From Litomosoides sigmodontis (Eukaryota; Nematoda; Chromadorea; Rhabditida; Onchocercidae): a DNA stretch of 64,000 nt. This document shows, in pieces, positions 32,821 through 61,068 of the stretch (position 1 is the first letter of the stretch; every line of letters starts with the position of its first letter). A program made the translations under genes and the position numbers. Under the pieces are notes generated by a model. The model did not search any database. It saw nothing but the letters and a program-made list of their open reading frames with translations, and was not told the DNA's origin. Location: positions 10,690,190-10,754,189 of the forward strand of contig OY718806.1 of the NCBI GenBank assembly GCA_963070105.1. The letters are read 5' to 3'.

Positions 32821-35800
32821 CAGTGCCCTTCACAGCCAAATGTGCTCAGTTCTATCTGTTATCTCGCCAAGAGTCGCGTTTCATGGACCATTGTAGTGTG
32901 CCGTTTTTGAATTTAATTCTACCGATTAACAGTGATCTAGTATGGTGTGATCATAGAAACTACCGTACGTTGTGGCACAGTCTTATGTTTAGCCCATTTC
33001 ATCTAGTCATCAACAATCAATTCTCATTGTTGTCTGCTTCGTATATGGAAATAATGATGTATATCCATGTTATAAATTTTCCTTCCATGAAAATTTTTTT
33101 TCAGCATTCACTCCTCATTTTGAATGTTCACATAATTTTTGCTTTGGCTTACTTATTTTCATTTGATGTAAGTGTCTTTTACTCGATGGTTTTTTCAAAA
33201 TTTTCGTTTGTTTTTATCTCTTCCCATTTCTTTATGGTGTCAAGAGTGTCACCTGCCTTGGAAATTGGATAGCTCTTTCACTGTTTTTGTAAATAGGATC
33301 GAAGAGAGTTTTTCCTTCTCTTTTCTTTCGAACTATTCTACATTATAAAATGCTTTGTGTTGTTACCCATCTTATAGGAAACATCGTATCGCACAGCTTT
33401 AGATTGCTTCGAAAGAATGTCATATAAAGTGATCTCTATTCAACTGAAACTCGCCGAACAATTTGCATATCCCACTCACGCGATGAAAGCATTTTGCTTT
33501 GATACTGTAGTTGAACACATGCATACCTTTTTTTCCATCGAAATTGTGGTGTGCGGCTTTAGGTGACAGGCTTTCTGTCTTTTACAATCATTGAAGTCAA
33601 TTGTTTTGATGTGACATCGTATTTACATTCTCATTGGGATTTCTGGTAATTGTTATGGGTTTGTTGAAGAAACCCAGCTTTCTTTCATCCTACCAGTGAG
33701 TTTGAACAGGGCATATTCAAGTTGTTGCGTATGTGCTTTTTCAAATCGATTTCTAAAAGAGAATTAATTGCTTGTGAAGGGAGTGAGGAAAGTAATGAAT
33801 TATTGGTCAGAAAAGTAGGCTGGAGGAAAAAAACGAATAGAAACTTCTATCCTTTCAAAGAACTGAAATCCACATCCATGATCTCTACACTGGCGATTTT
33901 GAGATGTTTTGAAACGTCCCTTACTGAAGGAAAGACTACCTGACAAAGATCACGTATATGTCTACATCGCTTCAAACGATGCAACAACTAAGCTTGCAAA
34001 ATGGATATGGAGCATTTTCCTGCCAACTTTCACTTTCCACAGTTTCAGGGTCCTTGAAATCTGAAGTGAATCATTCCTTACACGGTGCAAGTACACTTAC
34101 AGGAGTCTCTGGTCTAATCTCAAGATTCACTCAGCGCTGCGTGCAAAATGCCTTGACGTCGTTATGTAATGTTATTGGTGATGTCGGTATCTGTATGGTT
34201 TTTGTCGTTTGATCGATGTGGAAATGTTTTCTGAATCGACACTCTTTGCGCTGAAACCGATTGAATAAAATTTCATCAACTACGGTCAAACCGAAGTGAA
34301 GCATAGTAACATTAGTGAGTTCTCGTCAATAGACGATGTATGTTAGGAGAGAATTCAAAGTAATGAAATATTAGCTGACCATTTTCTTTAGTTTAGTCGG
34401 CCACTAATCGTCATCTGCCGAACTTAACTCTAGGGTAACTAGCAATTATGAATACACTAAAGAACCTTCATTTATGCCTTCTTCCAGATCCAACTCGACC
34501 AAAGAACCTTAATAATATATAGCTTTCATGTTTTTCCAGGAAATCGTTTCTCTTTTCTTACAATTAGTAGTGTATAAATCAGCCTTTTTTTGCCTCTTTC
34601 AAGAAAGGTGAAGTTATAAAATTGAGAAGGGAGATCTGGTGTTATCGTACGACCCGAATCCAGAGCTTGCGTTGAAGTTATGCATAATATCTAGCTTGCA
34701 TGGTTCCCTCATTTTTTTATAATCAGATCTATTTGTTGACCAAAGAAAGGAAAAGAGAAATTAGATGTCAATATACACCTGTATGACCGACTGGACCTGC
34801 GAAGAATGCCGCCTGCTATATGCCGCATATCATGTCATGGAAGCTCCCGAACAGGGCAAACAAAACATCAAACATTTATGACAATAGCTATGCAAGAAAA
34901 AAAAGACAGTAATTTCTGTGAAGTAGTGGTAAATTATTCATTACCATTCAAAAGCACAAAAGTCAAGTTAGTGCTTGATTTAACAGCCTCTTGAATTATT
35001 GTCTTCAATTCTTATTCCTCTCCTCTCGTTCGTTATCCATGTGAATAAAATTTTCATAATTGTCCATGTAGAAATTATCAAGTGATGATGATTGTGCACG
35101 GCAAACAGATAAGATAATAAATCGGGACACACCACTAAGCTAAGCTTGATTAACGTGTATGCTATGTGGAGAAGCTTAACGGCTGAAATTGTCAATTTCA
35201 TTTGCAGTTTCACGCAACTTGTTAATAAGCGTGTGTGACAATTGGCCAGGGCGCTGTAGGTAAGCATTACGCCGACTGTGTGCAAGCGTCTCTAGCTTAA
35301 AATTCTGTCTGCTGTGAGAATCGTCGTATCTATCGCCTCTCCACAAACGTGTGCATGCTGATGGATGGCACCTATCCGTCCGTAACGCTTGCTAGTTCCA
35401 CCAATCTTTATTATCATATTTCGCCACATTCTAGTTTTGAACTTTCAAAGAGAAATTTGGGAAGGCGGCTTTTTCTTCATTGCACCCACACCCGCGCATG
35501 CCTTGCACGCCACATAATAAGAACTATTAAGCTGATCTGACCATTAAAATGCCACTGCAATTTCGCTGTCGCGCAGCGTACCAAGCAATCTACAGCAGCT
35601 CATATGCCACTCCATTTTTCCACGCTGAGTACGCTGCCACCCACGACGTTTCAAGAATGCAAGCATAGTGTCTGGTTGCCGCAAGAGAAGTTTCGAACAC
35701 TGTGCTGATGCTGGACCACCCACAGCGCCGCAGCGCCACATCACATCACCACCAGCAGTGGAATAGGGGTGAAGCATGCCGCAGTGACTTGGGAAGCCGA

Positions 35801-35938
35801 CACACGCGGTCTGCTGTGCACATCGTGCTTTGCAAATCTTTTCCGGGTGAAGAGAGCTGCTTAAGCTTCTTGATGCCTTCCACAGAAACTTGCATTACAT
35901 CGCCTTCCTCACGCGTGACATTTTCATGTTGTTTCAGG
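32821..35938. other. Spacer of the inverted repeat, no firm gene
   Basis: This is unique sequence between the two arms. ORFs of 60-150 codons (for example 32823-33272) are Phe/Ser/Leu-rich AT-type translations without domains or splice support. An acceptor-donor pair frames a short open segment near 35209-35260. I see nothing that can be joined to the coding exon at 35939-36134. Confidence 0.45.
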
Positions 35939-36116
35939 CGACTTCCAGGAATACCTGTCTGCCACTTCTACTTTTTGCTATTAATGATCCTTCTTTAACT
36001 GCCTTTTTGGCTATGGTGGATTTAGTGGGCAGCAAGGAAGTGATCCCAGATGAGGGAACAATGCCTGAAGAATTACAGCGCCGTTTGTTGGTTGCAAAGC
36101 TCTGCGTGAATGCGTA

Positions 36117-40183
<4,067 letters not shown>

Positions 40184-41106
40184 ACTATAATTTTCTGACC
40201 TTCTTTCGCATCTCACTTGACTAATACTGATTGTTCTGTCCATACTTTCTTTATTTGAAAGCTCTCTGTGTTTATTTTAAAGCTTCCGCTGTCACGAAAG
40301 CCATAATAATTTTCTTGGGCTGGATTGACTTCGATCAAAATCATGCTTGGAAAGTAAATTGTGGCCGACAGTGTGTCTCATTGATTAGCAGTAACTGTTG
40401 CCATAGCTGGCTATTGCTTTTGCCGCTACCACTGTTCCTTCTTGAATTTGTTTCAAATTATTGCCATCTCTTCTGTACTTTTCAACTGACTATTAGCTGT
40501 AACCGGTATTATATTTGCAGAGCTAAGATAAATTCCTAGCTTCTCCCTACTGCTTACATGCAATTTGAATGTCTGGAACTTTGAAGCTACTGGACACATA
40601 TGCTATTTAGCTGTTTCGATGATCCTTGAATGTTTAATCCAATGCGCATAACGAACACATTTACGCGAACGTTTGAGGAGAAAGTCTTTGTAGCGTTGAA
40701 TCAATAATTCCTACCTACTGATTCAGTGCTGCAAGAACTTCATCATCCTATGAAAGGTGTAAAATATTACCGAAAATTTCAAATTTAATTTTTGTCTTAG
40801 ACTTTTTTTTTAATGGTTTTGTCTTAACTTTGTTTTATTCCTTCACTGTTCCTTTCCGTCGGTTGCGTAATCCATCGGAAGGAATTCTGAAGCTTAAGTG
40901 ATGTTACATCGGCAGAGACTACATTAGCTCACGGCGTGTTGCAGCACAGTAAACAAACTCACAAATCCCTTCCTCATAGTCATATCATCTTTATTGTCAT
41001 CCATCTTAGCATTGCAGCATTTTAAAATATTCGTAATGCATTAACTTGTTCGTTATCATTTCATTTGTACAGTTTCTAACTTGCAAAAAAATGTTTTTTT
41101 TTGAAG
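40184..41106. other. Region right of the inverted repeat, no gene seen
   Basis: Unique sequence flanking the right arm. The ORF at 40231-40539 is hydrophobic, AT-biased and without splice or domain support. Confidence 0.5.
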
Positions 41107-41941
41107 AATTCCGTGAAAATCTCAGATGCCCCAATTGCATTACATTACATTGAGCAACATGCAGAAAACGTTCATTTAGTTGAGCAACGTGGGAATCACT
41201 TTAAATTAGATCAATTATATTTTGAATACAGCTTTACAATTCAGGTACAAGCTAAATTTCCTTTGCTTGCATCTAAAGAACGATTTCCGTAACGAAAAAG
41301 CAGAATGAAATGAAGTAGACAGTGCGGAAGTCCAGTTGATCTAAAATCTAGGACAGAAAATTGATAGTACATTTTCCGGACTTAGCCACGGCCAAATTTC
41401 ACTTCGCAAAAATAATTGCACTTTCTTTCAAGAGGACTCGTCATTCAGTTCTAATTTATGTAGAACACAGCGCAAACAAGGAAGGAAGGAAGGATATGGA
41501 TTCAAACCACAAACTGGTATTTTTCCACCCAAATTTTCACATGGTCTTTTGCATTTCAGGACTTCAGGTTATGCATGCATTTTATTATTTGCAGATAGCT
41601 ATCGGAACGGGTGTTTGATTTTCATTTATTTGTTGACTACAAACAATCAATTAGCTTCAAAGAATTCTTTAACGAATTTATATCATCAGCCAATTCACCG
41701 GTCATAATCGTATTTCAGGCTGCTTGATGATGATGATGATGATATATACGCTGATGATATGGAACATCGTATGAGCAGTAAATATTGGAATGACAGTGTA
41801 CAAAATTGCCTATTGGATAGAAGGGTTATTGTAGAGCCAGCTATATATTTTTTTTTCTTCCAGATGTTCAACATTATTATCAAGCTCTGGATGTTAGAGA
41901 AAGCTTATCGTTACCATATGCATGTTCAAAGTGATTTATAA
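41107..41941 (+). CDS. Candidate orphan gene, at least four exons
   Basis: Splice-bounded open segments are 41107-41244 (NSVKISDAPIALHYIEQHAE...), 41357-41516 (KIDSTFSGLSHGQISLRKNN...), 41719-41824 (LLDDDDDDIYADDMEHRMS...) and 41864-41941 (MFNIIIKLWMLEKAYRYH..., stop). The first and second join in phase 0 and the third and fourth in phase 0. A linking exon between 41516 and 41719 is missing from my model. The 5' end is not found. It is charged with an Asp run and has no signal peptide or known domain. It lies just outside the inverted repeat. No family is recognised. Confidence 0.35.
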
Positions 41942-44028
41942 GCTCTTCTTGTGCTGGTTCCACTCCTAAATATCTTTTGAATAACAACAGAGGAAAGTGT
42001 GGCTAATTTGAACCACCCCGTGTCTTAGAGTCATTGTGTTATGAGAAGATTATGGAAGTTTATGGAAATGAGAATAAAAAATAGAATTCCACTTGAACGC
42101 CTCTACCCTTACCACCGGTTGGGAAAATTGCTTGCGACCTCTGTCTCGTGATGCTATAAAGTCCGGTATCACTTCTACCTAAAATCTTCAAGGTAAGATT
42201 GTTTCACAATGCATTTGTCCACCTATTTAAAACAGAACAAAAGAATCTAGCAGCAATAATAAGATGTCACTGGAAGCCATAGGAAGAGGTTCCACCGATA
42301 TTCTACCTTTATCAGGACAAAAAATTCAGTCTAATGCTTGCAATTAAACGCCTCACAGCTTTTTCATTTTGACTAATGTTATCTTTGAGAAGACAACACT
42401 TCGTCTGTTAGCGATTAACCGATTCGATATACTTCAATTCCCATATGAACCATTCACTTCCTTTCACACTCATTCTTTTTGTTTTTAACTTAACTCCAAG
42501 CATTACTTCTTCACATTTCTATCTTGCTCTATCAATCTGCATTTCGATTACTTACCGTTCTTGTTGGCGATGAGTAGTTTGAACACCCCACTCTGCTTTA
42601 CAGTTGCTTACGGTTGTGAATTGTTAAATTCTCCACGATCTCATTTCCATTAAATTAAATTCAAAATGCCTCATATCAACGCGATGTCATATCGATTTCT
42701 TCTGATAGTGAGGCTGAATTCAATTTTTAATTTAAATTTGAATTGAAGATTTTGAATCCAAAAAATTATAAAATGTTCATTTGAGTCAGGAATCTTGTTA
42801 GAAAGGTTCAAAACCACCAGTGCTCGCGTAGACTTTTGTGGTTGTGAGTAAAATGTCAAGATCCTGGGAAATTTACCGCGGTAAGGAAGAGTATTAAAGT
42901 CCTCTCAGGAAAGTAAAAAGTGAGTATTGCAGAGCATTGCGAGAATTGAGTACGATCTGCAGTTTGTTCATATACTTCAGTATCAACCTTGAAAGAGAGA
43001 AAAATCAATGTGAAGCATGATAATTACGGTTATCATATGTTAAGAAACGAAAAGTGACAAGTAGAAGCTGTCCGTGCAATTGCATGAAGTCTGAAAGCAT
43101 AATATAGGAGCATAATGGCAGTGTTATTGTTATTGTAATGTAACAACTACAAACATGCATTAATGAACAATTAAAAGTTCGTCCGTAAAGAAATTCGTCA
43201 CTTGCTGCAAGGCATATGAAAGCGAGCTTGGTTGCTTCAATTAATTTTAAGGTAACAGCAATCGAAATCTGACCAAAACAATCCGTCTTCCGTGGTTGTT
43301 GGAGAAGTAAACATAACTAGTATTTTGCCGCAACAGTTAGTTGTAAACAAACGGAACGATAAGTGCGTGGGTGTGGACGAGGAAGAAGGAGGCGTAAGAA
43401 GCGGAGAACTGCGGAAGTGGTCGATTAGCTAGCTAGGAAGGAAGAGAGAGGAATGATGAAGAGCAGCACGCACGGTGGTGCTACTATTACCGTATGAGAA
43501 CGTCCGTAGGGCGTGAGATAAAGGAGCATTGGGTAGTAGGTGGGGCGCCGTCGTAGTGAGTGATAGGCTGGAATCCAAAGGCTGATTTCATATCAGCTTT
43601 TGATGATTTCCCCAGCGATTCGGGCCTCTGCCAGCAGCACAACGCGAAATCTCTCATATCATATCCAGTTCGATTACTTCCTGCCAACTGCAACTCTTCT
43701 CCAGCGTCAGCTTGTCTTGCGCAAAATTTGGATGAATTTGAGGAATTAGTTGCTCCCGAGAGGCGTGGTTTTTTGTCAACACCAACCAATAGATACACAA
43801 ACAAATCTACAGACTTGGTAGACACAAACATAACATACACAGACGTAGGCGCAAATATATGCAGAGAATATCCAGGAATCAAGCAATAGAGAGGGGAGTT
43901 TTCTTGTTGAATGTTTAAGCGACTTTTCACGTTTTCCAAGCAACAGACAGCGGTAACATCAGATCAGTACCGTTAACAGGAGAGAATTTCAACAGGTCGG
44001 TAAATGTTCTGTATCGAACGCCGCCAAT
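41942..44028. other. Intergenic and upstream region of unc-3
   Basis: Overlapping ORFs on both strands at 43487-43939 are mutual shadows and show no domain. The region just upstream of the unc-3 start probably contains its promoter and 5' UTR. No defined element is recognised. Confidence 0.45.
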
Positions 44029-57437
<13,409 letters not shown>

Positions 57438-59057
57438 ATGCTTAACAATACTGACGCGTGGGAGTTGCCTGCATCAGAAATTGCCAAAAACACGGTAAAT
57501 CCAATCCGACAGATTTCTGATGCTCTTTCCGTGGCATCCACCGCAAAAAAACCACTGCTCAAGTTAAATCTTGGAGATCCAACTGTTTCTGGCGCGCTAC
57601 CTGTGTGCTCCACAGCAATTGAAGCTCTCAGTGAAGCATTAACTAGTCGCAAATTCGAAGGTTATGGACCTGCCATTGGTACTTTACATTATCATTCATA
57701 ATCAATTACCTCAATTACTTATCATTTTGCTCTCTTAAGCTGAGGCATAAATTAAAATACAAAATCAACTCTCAAAGTTTTAATTATTTTTCAAAAAGTA
57801 GAAGTTGGTGTCTCTTATTCAATGCTTACTTCATCTCTGCTAAAATCGATTTTCAACACTTTGTGAAACAAATCCTGGTAAAGGTTTTTTCTACTTTTAG
57901 GAATTCCAGAGGCTCGAGATGCAATAGCCCGGCACTTCACGCATCCTGAAGCACCAGTTACTGCAGATTCGGTTCTGCTAACTAGCGGCTGCTCACACGC
58001 CATTGAAATGTCCATTGAGGTTTTAGCAAATCCAGGCGACAACATACTTGTACCAGCGCCTGGCTTTCCCTTATATTCAACTCTTAATAAGTCTTCAAAC
58101 GTCGAGGTGTGTTTGTTCCAAAGTTTGAAATCTTTTTTTGAAAAAAAAAAACAGGATGATGAAGCTAAATGGTAGAGGAATTTTTATTAAAGTCTTTCAG
58201 ATGTGATGAGTGAATGAATAAGCCACGATATGATGATTTAAGGTATCACATTTCAGAGTCGTTATTACTACTTTGATGTGCTGAATGGCTCCCAATTGGA
58301 CCTGGTTCGGCTGAAATCTTTGATTGATAAAAGAACTCGTGCTATAATTGTGAACAACCCTCCCAATCCGTCCGGCATAGTTATTACCAAAATTCAACTG
58401 GAATCGATATTACAGATAGCCTACGAGAAACGAATTCCTATAATTGCTGATGAAGTATATGGAACGATGACCTATAATGGAGCTAAATTTTATCCGATAG
58501 CAACCTTGAAACCAAAAGTGCCAATACTTACTTGTGATGGCATTGCCAAGCGGTATCTTCTACCGGGGTGGCGTCTTGGCTGGATCATTATCCACGATCG
58601 ATATGCTGCATTGCAATCTGTTCGAGACGGGTTGATAGCACTAGCTCAAAAAATTGTCGGTCCTTGCGTATTGGTGCAAGGTGCGCTGCCACGCATCTTG
58701 CAGTCAACAAATGCTAGTTTTTTTCAGCAGGTGAACAGCACTATTTATCGTAATGCAAATATTGTATGTGAAAGTCTAAAGGGAGTACCGGGATTGCAAC
58801 CTGTCAGGCCTAATGGGACAATGTACATGATGGTGGCAATCGATGAGAAGATATATGGCGAAGACCAAGTTTTTGTTCGTAATTTGCTTGTAGAAGAAAA
58901 TGTCATCTGTCTTCCTGGATGTGTCTTTCACTGTCCTGGCTGGTTTCGTCTAGTCCTTACGTGCAGCGAGTATGACACTCGTGAAGTTTGCATTCGCATT
59001 GTACAATTTTGCTTACGACGCTATCCACACACCTTGGATCATGGAATCATTACTTGA
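57438..59057 (+). CDS. tatn-1: Tyrosine aminotransferase, three exons
   Basis: Exons 57438-57678, 57901-58106 and 58257-59057 total 1248 bp, giving 415 aa. This is a class I PLP-dependent aminotransferase that converts tyrosine and 2-oxoglutarate to 4-hydroxyphenylpyruvate and glutamate, the first step of tyrosine breakdown. Motifs in order: PIRQISD near the N-terminus, LNLGDPTV, YGPAIG, LTSGCSHAIE, VPAPGFPLYST, NNPPNPSG, ADEVYGTMTY, the Schiff-base lysine in GIAKRYLLPGWRLGW, and WFRLVLTCSE with the substrate-carboxylate arginine near the C-terminus. It lacks about 40 N-terminal residues compared with human TAT (454 aa). That part is regulatory and variable; an upstream exon cannot be excluded. 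Confidence 0.93.
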
Positions 59058-60828
59058 TGCTTCCGTTTATCCTCTCGCTTATGATCGCCATTCCTGGAGT
59101 TTACCTATGTCCTTATGCTAAAGCCTTGAATATGGACTTTTCATAATTTTACATTACGGGACGATTATCGTATTCGTGTAGAAACATGCAGCACAACAAT
59201 TTACCGTTATTTATATGTAAGCAGATGGTGGGTCAGCTGCTCGAATTGTTACTTCCTATTTGATTTTTTTTCACTCTTCAAATTTGTTTTCACACTTCTC
59301 ATTTAATAATATACTAGGCGCATCAGGCCATTTGAAATATTGTTACCTGTTGCTAAATACGAGCCAGAATGAATCACTTACTTCGATCCCAATCCCAAAT
59401 GGCCGACTTTTTGACAGTTACAAGTTGAAAAATATTCTAAAACATGGACAATGGAATTACCATAATTACCATATTTTCGTCTACCACTATTTCATTTCTT
59501 CCTCTGTCTTTCATTCTCGCTGCTTATGATATGAAGTAATTCACAGGGAATTATTGTGCCATTCATAGGCAATATCTACAGGGTTAATACCCTGGATTAC
59601 AATTACAGTGCATTGTGTTAACCTTTTGATATACTCCACCGATAGTCAGATGAAAGAATCAGCTGAAGGAATGATGTCAAAAAGTGTTCCACAAAGTACC
59701 AATAAAAATTTTTCATGAAACTCAGACAATGCCCTCTTGGGTGTGAAAAACAGATATTCGTGAAGATGTTGTCTTCAGGCAGCGCTACTTACCGAATTTG
59801 TAAAAAGATGATAGTGTGTTTCTTCAGATTAATTTCAAAATTATTTACTTCAATTTGATATTAAAGTGAAATAGGCGAACAAGTAGCACTGACGAAAGTT
59901 TTGCCCTGAAACTTGCTCAGGCTCAAGCCGATAGGATAAAACCTCAAAATAATTTGGGTGCAATTCGAAACGTACGTGGAACCCACGACGAATTTCGATG
60001 GAAGACTTGCAATGGAAATGCAATTTCTCCTCGAATTTCTCAAGCTTTTTATAAATACTCATAGCCATTTCCAGTGGTGATTCATCCCTGATTCAAACAT
60101 TTGCAATATCCTTGACCTCTCTATTGTTATCACTCAGAGCAAGTCGAAAAAATGTGGTGCTGTGTAGCATTGAGGGAAATGTTGTAAAATCTGCTAAGTC
60201 TAAATAACTGTGTTTACACCGTTTCGAAAGCCACTTCTAATACATTCAAGGATATGGTACATGAATGAGTGCTTAACCTGAAACTTACTGAAATTATGAG
60301 CTGAATCGGATAATAAATTCCAATATTTACTTACATGAATACTGAATAGCGCATGCAAATCTTTCACCAGTTCTATATGATAGAAGTGGCAAAAAAATTT
60401 CATCCAATCCAGATGACTAACGTCAGGCTTCACTCCCAACTGATTTATGCAATATTTCATAGAATATATACTTGTTTAAAATAGTCGTCATGCAAATTCA
60501 ACAATTAATGATAGAAGTTCCTGCCAAGAGGAAACTGTGGTGGATTTTAAAAAGCTGTTTTTTTAACCAGTAATTAACAAATTTGTATTTTTGTTCTTCA
60601 TGTCTTTTACTTTTTCTCTCCCTCCCTCATTAACAGTAACGACACCTTAATTCCCAATGTTTCATTACATAGCAAATTTTTAAAATAAAGAGAACGTTGT
60701 GATGTTTTCGAGTAACGCTGTGAGAATTACATTTTAAAATAATTATCTATTCTTTGCCGCATGTATTAACCAGAAAGCAAAGAAGTTTGTGTTTCCATTA
60801 TCAAGATACGTCATAAGCAGCTGCTCTT
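59058..60828. other. Downstream of tatn-1, no gene seen
   Basis: ORFs here are short, AT-biased and without splice or domain support. The 3' UTR of tatn-1 should lie at its start; no clear AATAAA is evident in the first 100 bp. Confidence 0.5.
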
Positions 60829-60839
60829 GTGAGAACCAT

Positions 60840-61068
60840 TGTGAATGCAGCATGTAAAAAGAAATGCCGGCTGATGTCCCTTTCTATTCAAGAAACCCGC
60901 AACCAAATTCGACGAATGGCATTAAAGGACGACTATTCTACTCTTTCATCATTTACCTTTGTTGACCGAGTTCCACAGTTTATGGATATATCCATAGAAA
61001 CAATGAACGACAACGGCACGATGTCAGCAGATCGCCAGCACGCATTTCACCTACGGCGTTGTTCATAA
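60840..61068 (+). CDS. Possible isolated exon
   Basis: After an ATGCAG acceptor-like motif, an open segment reads KKKCRLMSLSIQETRNQIRR... through SSFTFVDRVPQFMDISIETM and then stops. The balanced composition looks somewhat coding. No partner exon or domain was found. Confidence 0.2.

Noticed and set aside
32823..33272. 149-codon ORF in the inverted-repeat spacer
   Set aside because: AT-biased hydrophobic translation starting at the breakpoint; no domain, splice or homology support.
43487..43939. Overlapping ORFs of 150 and 109 codons on opposite strands
   Set aside because: Each is the other's shadow; neither has a domain or a clear splice chain, so no gene is claimed.
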